A DNA stretch of 64,000 nucleotides from an uncultured Burkholderiales bacterium (GTDB taxonomy: Bacteria; Pseudomonadota; Gammaproteobacteria; Burkholderiales; Burkholderiaceae_C). Below the pieces are notes generated by a model that searched no databases, had not been told where the DNA came from, and saw only the letters and a list, made by a program, of their open reading frames with translations. Both the position numbers and the translations under genes were made by a program. Positions 58,315 through 64,000 of the stretch are shown here, piece after piece. Position 1 is the stretch's first letter. The number at the start of each line of letters is the position of its first letter. Location of the stretch: NCBI GenBank assembly GCA_903932865.1, contig CAIZHQ010000023.1, positions 94,631-158,630 of the forward strand. Direction: 5' to 3'.

Positions 58315-58460
58315 TTATGCCGGAAGTCCCAGGCTTTTTCGACATTGGAAGGTTCCGAGTGATCCCAATGACACTTTGATTCGCTTCTCGTCATAACAGA
58401 GAATGCAGGCGACAAGGCGCTGAATCAGATGCTCGTTGGATGGCCTGGTCCAGATGCTGA
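58315..58460 (-). pseudogene. Remnant of an IS3-family transposase C-terminus
   Basis: Minus-strand frame reads ...HLIQRLVACILCYDEKRIKVSLGSLGTFQCRKSLGLPA*, resembling the IS3-type ...YNEKRIKxSLGxLSPxxYRxSLGL end; no intact ORF. Confidence 0.65.
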
Positions 58461-58525
58461 TTTCAACGCCTTCTAGATGGGCCCATTGTCCACAATCGGC
58501 TGGCGCATAAGCCCGCAGTGCTGGC

Positions 58526-59227
58526 TCAGCGCTGCAACAGCACCTCGTTCGTGATTTGATAACGCCGGCCCTGTTTGTCGCAAGGCTTCAGGGCGCCGTC
58601 GCGCACCAGACTGCTGATTTCGCGGCTGACGGTTTCGAGTTTGATGTCAAGCATGGCGCCCATGTCGTCGCGCGCAAAAAACGAGGTGATACTGGGTTGG
58701 TCGGGGTCGCGCATTTTGAGGGCCAAGGCCGCTACGCGTTGACGGGCCGAGCCGAAGTTCAGGTCGGCCAGCCAGTCGTCGGCGTCTTTCAGGGCTTGTT
58801 GCCACTTTTGCATGAGGCGCTTGTGCAGACGTGGCGAATTGGCTGAGAGGTGGTGCAACACCGACAAGGGAATGCGGCAAACCTGGGCTTCGACCAGAGC
58901 GATGGCTTCGCTGTCGTAGCGGGCGGTGGCGAGGGCTTCAAGGCCGATCACGTCGCCTGGGCGCAGCACGCGCACGATGCGTTCGCGGCCGTCGGCGGTG
59001 GCCCGCACCAGTTTGACCATGCCTTTGCGCAACGTGAATACGCCCACGGCGGTTTGGCCTTCGTTGTACAGAGGCGCATCTGCCGCGAACACCATGTCGT
59101 CGATCGGAGTGTGGATTTCGCCAAAGTCCTGTTCGTTCAGATCAGCAAACAGCACCATGTCACGGATGCCGCAGTTGCGGCAGTCCGAGGTGCCTTTCCA
59201 GGCCGAGTCAATCTTGATGGGGATCAT
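58526..59227 (-). CDS. Crp/Fnr-family transcriptional regulator
   Basis: SDCRNCGIRD N-terminus, cNMP-like fold, HTH DDMGAMLDIKLETVSREISSLVRDGAL. Confidence 0.87.
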   Translation of the reverse strand: MIPIKIDSAWKGTSDCRNCGIRDMVLFADLNEQDFGEIHTPIDDMVFAADAPLYNEGQTAVGVFTLRKGMVKLVRATADGRERIVRVLRPGDVIGLEALATARYDSEAIALVEAQVCRIPLSVLHHLSANSPRLHKRLMQKWQQALKDADDWLADLNFGSARQRVAALALKMRDPDQPSITSFFARDDMGAMLDIKLETVSREISSLVRDGALKPCDKQGRRYQITNEVLLQR

Positions 59228-59278
59228 GTTCTGAATCTAGCATGCGCAACGTGCCGCCAACTGACGCGCGGGCTGGCT

Positions 59279-59758
59279 TTACATGGCCTTGCGCCCCTGC
59301 GCCATGCGCTCTTCTAGATAAGGGCCATAAAAGTCGGGCAGGTAGGCCCCTTCCATGCGCTCGGCCACTTCTTTGCCACCGGGCCCAAAAAACAACAAGG
59401 TGGGCGTGATGGAGACTTTCCACCGCCGGGTCAGTTCATCGTGTGTGGTGAGCTTGCCCGCAAAGTCGAGCACGGGCTGGTTGTTGCGCATGTCCACCTG
59501 CACGATCGCGGTGCCAGCAAGCGCCATGGGCGAGAGGTGGCTTTGCCTGGCTTGGCGGCAAAAGACGCAGCCTTCGAGGCTGACCATGACGATCAGGGGC
59601 TGCTTGTTTTTGAGGGCGCGGGCCAGTTCGTCGGGCAGCGATTGGGCGGCGGGCAAGGTGGCCGCTCGGCCCGATTGCGCCCAAACGGGTGTGGCCGCAA
59701 GCAATACCCCGACCCGTAACAACCAGTCGCGACGCCGCAAAACAGAAGAAGAAAACAT
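59279..59758 (-). CDS. Thioredoxin-family protein, SoxW-like, exported
   Basis: Signal-like MFSSSVLRRRDWLLRVGVLLAATPVWAQ; LIVMVSLEGCVFCRQARQSHLSPM; VSITPTLLFFGPGGKEVAERMEG. Confidence 0.78.
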   Translation of the reverse strand: MFSSSVLRRRDWLLRVGVLLAATPVWAQSGRAATLPAAQSLPDELARALKNKQPLIVMVSLEGCVFCRQARQSHLSPMALAGTAIVQVDMRNNQPVLDFAGKLTTHDELTRRWKVSITPTLLFFGPGGKEVAERMEGAYLPDFYGPYLEERMAQGRKAM

Positions 59759-59878
59759 AGTCAGGTTGGAAGCCATGAATTGCGGACAGTGGACAATAAC
59801 GGGTTTTGTGTGGCGGCCTGACGCATCTTCAGTGCCGCACATTGAATATAAGAACTCAATGAATTATTGGAGAAATCC

Positions 59879-60943
59879 ATGAATCTCGCAAGCTTGCTTG
59901 AAACCTGGGGAGACACAAATGTACTGGCCACGGCCGGTGCATTGGTGGGCTTCATTTTTGGCCTGGCGGCCCAGCGCACACGGTTTTGTGCCCGGGCGGC
60001 CGTGGTGGAGTGCTGCGAAGGCAACACAGGTGACCGCTTCAGTGTGTGGTGGCTGGCCTTTGGGGCGGCACTGGTGGGCGTACAAGCGCTGGTGTGGTCA
60101 GGCGGGCTAGAGCCTGCTAACTCGCGCTACATCACCGGGGTCGGCAGTGTGTCGGGCGCTGTGCTGGGCGGCTTGTTGTTTGGAGCAGGCATGATTTTGA
60201 CGCGCGGCTGTGCCAGCCGCCTGCTGATTTTGTCGGGCAATGGCAATTTACGCGCCTTGCTGGCTGGCTTGGTGTTTGCCGTCACAGTGCAGGCCAGCAT
60301 TGCCGGTTGGCTGGCCCCTGCTCGCCAAGCCATGGCCGGCTGGTGGGCCATCGATGGCGGGCCCGGTCGTGATTTGCTGCAGCTCACAGGCATTGGCCCC
60401 ACGGGGGGTTTGGTGCTGGCACTGCTGGCTTTGGGCACAGGGGTTTTCTTTTTCTTCAAAACGCACCAGCGTCGCTGGGGCTTGGCGCTGGGGGCCATCG
60501 TGGTGGGCCTGAGCATCGCGATGGGATGGGGCCTGACGCAGGCCATCGCCTCGCAGTCGTTTGAGGCAGTGCAGATTCAGGGTCTGAGTTTCAGCAGCGC
60601 ATCGGCGGAGATGCTGATGCGGGTGTTGTCCACCGTCACATCGCCCAGCCTGGGCTTTGATGCCGGTTTGCTGCCCGCCACTTTTGCGGGCTCTTTGCTG
60701 GGCGCACTGGTCGGGGGTGACTTTAAGTTCGAGGGCTTCAAGACCGAGAACAAACTGGGCCACTACCTCACGGGTGCGGTGCTCATGGGTTTTGGCGCGG
60801 TGCTGGCGGGTGGCTGCACGGTGGGCGCGGGCATGACTGGAGGCTCGGTGTTCTCGCTCACGGCCTGGCTGACCCTGATCGCCATCTGGCTGGGTGCGGG
60901 CCTGTCTTGGCGCATTCACCGTAGCATGGGCTGGCAGATCTGA
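59879..60943 (+). CDS. YeeE/YedE-family (TsuA-like) transporter
   Basis: AQRTRFCARAAVVECCEG, ILTRGCASRLLILSGNGNLRALLAG, LAGGCTVGAGMTGGSVFSLTAWL. Confidence 0.88.
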   Translation: MNLASLLETWGDTNVLATAGALVGFIFGLAAQRTRFCARAAVVECCEGNTGDRFSVWWLAFGAALVGVQALVWSGGLEPANSRYITGVGSVSGAVLGGLLFGAGMILTRGCASRLLILSGNGNLRALLAGLVFAVTVQASIAGWLAPARQAMAGWWAIDGGPGRDLLQLTGIGPTGGLVLALLALGTGVFFFFKTHQRRWGLALGAIVVGLSIAMGWGLTQAIASQSFEAVQIQGLSFSSASAEMLMRVLSTVTSPSLGFDAGLLPATFAGSLLGALVGGDFKFEGFKTENKLGHYLTGAVLMGFGAVLAGGCTVGAGMTGGSVFSLTAWLTLIAIWLGAGLSWRIHRSMGWQI

Positions 60944-60983
60944 CTTTTTTCTGAGTGCGGGCTACCGCGCGCTCACCGAACAT

Positions 60984-61027
60984 TAAAAAAAACGCCGCCA
61001 GTCTTATGGACTGCGGCGTTTTTTTGT
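60984..61027. terminator. Bidirectional rho-independent terminator
   Basis: aaaaaaaacgccgccagtc-ttat-ggactgcggcgttttttt. Confidence 0.85.
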
Positions 61028-61056
61028 GGCGTAGCAACAGCCACGCGCAGGGTGCA

Positions 61057-62331
61057 TCAAGCCAAGGTATCGGCCCAGATGTTTTGCGCCCAAGACAAAG
61101 CGTAAATACCCTCCAGTTCATTGGCAGCGCTGGACACGCCGCCAGACCCGGGCACGGTCAGCATGGTTTTCTTTTCAGCGTCGTAGCGGTGAACGCTGGC
61201 CACGTGGACCACGTCTTTGCTGCTGACAAAGCTGTAGCAGGTGTTGTTGTAAATGGGCATGGGGTTGACTTCTTTGCCCATCAACAAGGCCACCACGGCA
61301 GCGGCGCAGGTCTTGCCATGCTGGTTGGCCATGTGGCCTGACTTGGGCATACCAGGCGCGATCTGGATCGAGTCACCCAAAACGTGCACGTTTTTGGCGG
61401 CTTTGGATTCGAAGGTGAGGAAGTCCACTTCGCACCAGCGTTTGTTGGCGGTGGCCAGGCCTGCATTGACAGCGATGTCACCCGCACGCATGGAGGGGAT
61501 GACGTTCAACACGTTGGCCTTGATGTCGTCGTTGAACTCGAACTTCAAGGTGTTGGTGGCCGCGTCGACGTCGGTCACGTTGTGTTTGCCACGGTACTCC
61601 ACGATGCCTTTGTAACGCTCAGCCCAAGCTTTTTTGAACAAGGGGCCTTTGGAGGTCACGTCGTCGTTGGCATCCAGAATCAGCACCTTGCTCTTGGGCT
61701 TGGCCTTGCTGAAGTATTCAGCCACCTGGCAAGCACGCTCGTAAGGGCCGGGTGGGCAGCGGTACGGGGCCAGTGGAATGGACATCGCGAAGACGCCACC
61801 ATCGGGCATGGCTTCGAGTTGCTTGCGCAGGGTCACGGTTTGTGCGCCAGCCTTCCAAGCGTGCATGACTTTGTCTTTGGCCCCTGCCTTGTTCATGCCG
61901 GGCAAGCTCTCCCACATGAAATCCACGCCGGGCGAGACGATCAGGCGGTCATAGGCCAGCTCAGTGCCGCCAGCCAATTTGACAATGCGCTTGTCTGCAT
62001 CGATGGTGTTGACACGGTCCTTGATGACCTTGACACCGTGGCGTTTGGTCAGGTTGTCATAAGGGGTGGTGATGTCGGCGATGGTCTTGCTGCCACCGAT
62101 CACCAAGTTGGAGATAGGGCAAGAGATGAAGGCATCGCTGGGCTCGACCAGGGTGACCTGGATTTTGTGCTCAGACCACATGCGCAGGTATTTGGCGGCT
62201 GTGGCACCGGAGTAGCCACCACCAATGACCACCACCTTGGGGCCGCTGCCGCCGCCCACGGTGGCACAACCCGAAACCAGTCCCATGGCACCCAAAGCGG
62301 AGCCAGTCTGCAAAAAATGACGACGTTGCAT
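61057..62331 (-). CDS. Flavocytochrome c sulfide dehydrogenase-type flavoprotein subunit (FccB/SoxF)
   Basis: KVVVIGGGYSGATAAKYLRMWSEHKIQVTLVEPSDAFISCPISNLVIGG; VHVLGDSIQIAPGMPKSGHMANQHGK; NNTCYSF. Confidence 0.92.
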   Translation of the reverse strand: MQRRHFLQTGSALGAMGLVSGCATVGGGSGPKVVVIGGGYSGATAAKYLRMWSEHKIQVTLVEPSDAFISCPISNLVIGGSKTIADITTPYDNLTKRHGVKVIKDRVNTIDADKRIVKLAGGTELAYDRLIVSPGVDFMWESLPGMNKAGAKDKVMHAWKAGAQTVTLRKQLEAMPDGGVFAMSIPLAPYRCPPGPYERACQVAEYFSKAKPKSKVLILDANDDVTSKGPLFKKAWAERYKGIVEYRGKHNVTDVDAATNTLKFEFNDDIKANVLNVIPSMRAGDIAVNAGLATANKRWCEVDFLTFESKAAKNVHVLGDSIQIAPGMPKSGHMANQHGKTCAAAVVALLMGKEVNPMPIYNNTCYSFVSSKDVVHVASVHRYDAEKKTMLTVPGSGGVSSAANELEGIYALSWAQNIWADTLA

Positions 62332-62343
62332 GGCAGTTTTTCC

Positions 62344-62652
62344 TTAGTTCTTCTGGGCGGCAAAGTAGCCAGCGATGGCGGCGATTTGCTCGTCGGAATA
62401 GCCCTTGGCGAGCTGGTGCATGATGGTGGCCGCTGGCACGCGACCGGCTTTGTAGTCCATCATTTTTTGAATGGTGACTTCTTTGGGCACACCGGCCAAA
62501 GAAATCATTCCGGGCTGAGCTTGGCCGTTGGTGCCGTGGCAGGCGGCGCACGAAGCGGCCCAGCTGCGTACATGCAACGGATCGACCTGGGCTTGCGCCA
62601 AGCCAGACAAGGCGACCAAGGCGACCGCTGTCAAAGTGTGATGAATCTTCAT
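62344..62652 (-). CDS. Cytochrome c subunit (FccA/SoxE-like)
   Basis: Signal peptide; SWAASCAACHGTNGQAQPGMISLAGVP; adjacent to the flavoprotein gene. Confidence 0.85.
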   Translation of the reverse strand: MKIHHTLTAVALVALSGLAQAQVDPLHVRSWAASCAACHGTNGQAQPGMISLAGVPKEVTIQKMMDYKAGRVPAATIMHQLAKGYSDEQIAAIAGYFAAQKN

Positions 62653-62702
62653 GGGTTTTCCTCGAAAAAAACAGTCGGGGCTTGTGAACGTCTCAACGCC
62701 CA

Positions 62703-63113
62703 TCAGGGGCGCAAATAAACAAATTTCTCGTTGGCCTGCAGCTTGGCCACTTCGGCCACACCGGAGGGCACGACTTTGGCTTCCATCAGCAGCTTGTCGG
62801 GTGAGATTTTGCGCGAGACCAGGGTGTTGTTGCACACACGGAATTCCACGCCCTTGTTGACCAAGTCACTGACGCCGCCGGCAAAAGGCTGGTCCATCTG
62901 GTTGGTGGCACCGTCAATCAAAAAGTCGATGCCCAGACCGTGTGTGACGACAACTATCTTGGCGGTCGGGTCAGCGGCCAGGTGGTTGCGGATATTGCCC
63001 ATAGCACGTGATGCTTGGGGGATGCCTTCGCTCAGGTGGTAGACCACCTTGATCTCTGCCCAGCTCAGGGTACAGGCCAGCAGACCGGACATCAACAACA
63101 GATGTTTCTTCAT
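62703..63113 (-). CDS. Periplasmic DsrE-family protein
   Basis: Signal peptide MKKHLLLMSGLLACTLSWA; KIVVVTHGLGIDFLIDGATN; GVEFRVCNNTLVSRKI. Confidence 0.82.
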   Translation of the reverse strand: MKKHLLLMSGLLACTLSWAEIKVVYHLSEGIPQASRAMGNIRNHLAADPTAKIVVVTHGLGIDFLIDGATNQMDQPFAGGVSDLVNKGVEFRVCNNTLVSRKISPDKLLMEAKVVPSGVAEVAKLQANEKFVYLRP

Positions 63114-63198
63114 TCGTTTCTCCTTAAGTATGGATATTAGTCGCGTCAAAGCCAAATCCATGCCCGTGAAAACCCGACTTGAAACTGACGCCGATCTT

Positions 63199-63528
63199 TC
63201 AATCGCTTTCGCTGGCAATCTGCACACACACGGCGCGGCAGAGGGTCACCACGCGGTCGTTGATGATTCGGTAATAAATTTGTACGCCTTCGCGGCGCTT
63301 GCCCAGCACGCCCGCCTGGTACAAGGTGTTCAGATGCTGCGACATGTTGGGCTGGGTGGTGTCGATCTCGGCCAGCAACTCGCCCACGTTTTTTTCACCA
63401 TTGCAAAGGGCGCTGATGATGCGCAAGCGCATGGGGGCCGACATGACGCGAAACAAATCGGCGGCTTTTTCAAAAACCTCTTCCGATTCGGTCAGGACGT
63501 TATCTTCCGGTGATGCTGTTTTGGCCAT
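63199..63528 (-). CDS. ArsR-family regulator, paralogue of the sox ArsR
   Basis: ADLFRVMSAPMRLRIISALCNGEKNVGELLAEIDTTQPNMSQHLNTLYQAGVLGKRREGVQIYYRI...LCRAVCVQIA. Confidence 0.87.
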   Translation of the reverse strand: MAKTASPEDNVLTESEEVFEKAADLFRVMSAPMRLRIISALCNGEKNVGELLAEIDTTQPNMSQHLNTLYQAGVLGKRREGVQIYYRIINDRVVTLCRAVCVQIASESD

Positions 63529-63654
63529 GGTGTCTTTTCTTCAAATGTCTCAGATGACGCACGATTGTCCTGCAAAAGATCCCGAATCGGGCCAATGCGA
63601 AAGTGACGTGTAGGCGCGCGACGACCTTGAAAGCATGAAGCTTTGGCATTGTGA

Positions 63655-63687
63655 CCAATATTGGCGCGGATTCAAACCATTGGTTTG
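63655..63687. promoter_or_regulatory. Palindromes CCAATATTGG and CAAACCA-t-TGGTTTG between the second ArsR gene and dcd
   Basis: Two perfect palindromes within 33 bp of intergenic DNA. Confidence 0.45.
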
Positions 63688-63736
63688 TTCTTTGCTTATG
63701 CAGAAATGAAGATAAGCGGCCCGATACGCCAAGGGC

Positions 63737-64000
63737 TCAGGTCTTGGGCAGCGTCACGCCGACTTGGCCTTGGTATTTGCCACCCCGGTCCTTGTAGCTG
63801 GTCTCACAAACATCGTCTTTGTCGCTCTCAAAAAACAACACCTGGGCGCAGCCTTCGCCTGCATAAATCTTGGCAGGCAGCGGCGTGGTGTTGCTGAACT
63901 CCAGCGTCACATAACCTTCCCACTCGGGCTCGAAAGGAGTCACGTTGACGATGATGCCGCAGCGGGCATAGGTGCTCTTGCCCAGGCAAATGGTCAGCAC
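63737..64000 (-). CDS. dcd: dCTP deaminase, C-terminal part (start lies beyond the window)
   Basis: [55 protein letters not shown]... Confidence 0.9.
   Translation of the reverse strand: MLTICLGKSTYARCGIIVNVTPFEPEWEGYVTLEFSNTTPLPAKIYAGEGCAQVLFFESDKDDVCETSYKDRGGKYQGQVGVTLPKT

Noticed and set aside
58071-58415. 114-aa minus-strand ORF after cioB as a gene
   Set aside because: Overlaps the cioB end, has no recognisable motif and is out of frame with the IS3-like peptide, which explains the region better.
1-64000. CRISPR arrays, prophage or an intact insertion sequence
   Set aside because: No regularly spaced direct repeats, cas, integrase or phage structural genes seen; only a degenerate transposase tail at 58.3-58.5 kb.

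Overview
This is a GC-rich chromosomal segment whose encoded proteins look like Burkholderiales, probably Comamonadaceae (inferred from protein character only). Four blocks stand out. (1) 0-20.9 kb: an acyl-CoA catabolic region. It has an atuBCDEF-like run (SDR tail, biotin-dependent carboxyltransferase, acyl-CoA dehydrogenase, enoyl-CoA hydratase, biotin carboxylase, second acyl-CoA dehydrogenase). It also has a Liv-type ABC transporter with an embedded acyl-CoA synthetase, an AtuA-like (DUF1446) gene with a small partner, and a thiolase. (2) 21-32 kb: cytochrome c4-like protein, MoxR/VWA module, TamA/TamB, a RodZ-like HTH-membrane protein and a tRNA-Arg(CCT). (3) 32-48 kb: a complete sox cluster (arsR-soxCDYZAXB-soxH) behind a perfect ATTC-N8-GAAT palindrome, then c-type cytochromes, then a five-gene adaptor/RND/DUF2892/TolC/rhodanese operon divergent from an ArsR regulator. 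(4) 48-64 kb: OsmC, MerR, Rrf2, a frameshifted DUF3422 gene, persulfide dioxygenase + peroxiredoxin, rhodanese, a GbsR/MarR regulator with a cyanide-insensitive-type bd oxidase, a fossil IS3-type transposase end, an FNR-like regulator missing one cluster cysteine, and a second sulfur cluster (thioredoxin, YeeE, FCSD flavoprotein, cytochrome, DsrE, second ArsR). The best candidate for an undescribed system is the ArsR-controlled RND efflux operon carrying the two YgaP-type modules (rhodanese and DUF2892) as separate genes. No CRISPR array, rRNA or intact mobile element was seen.
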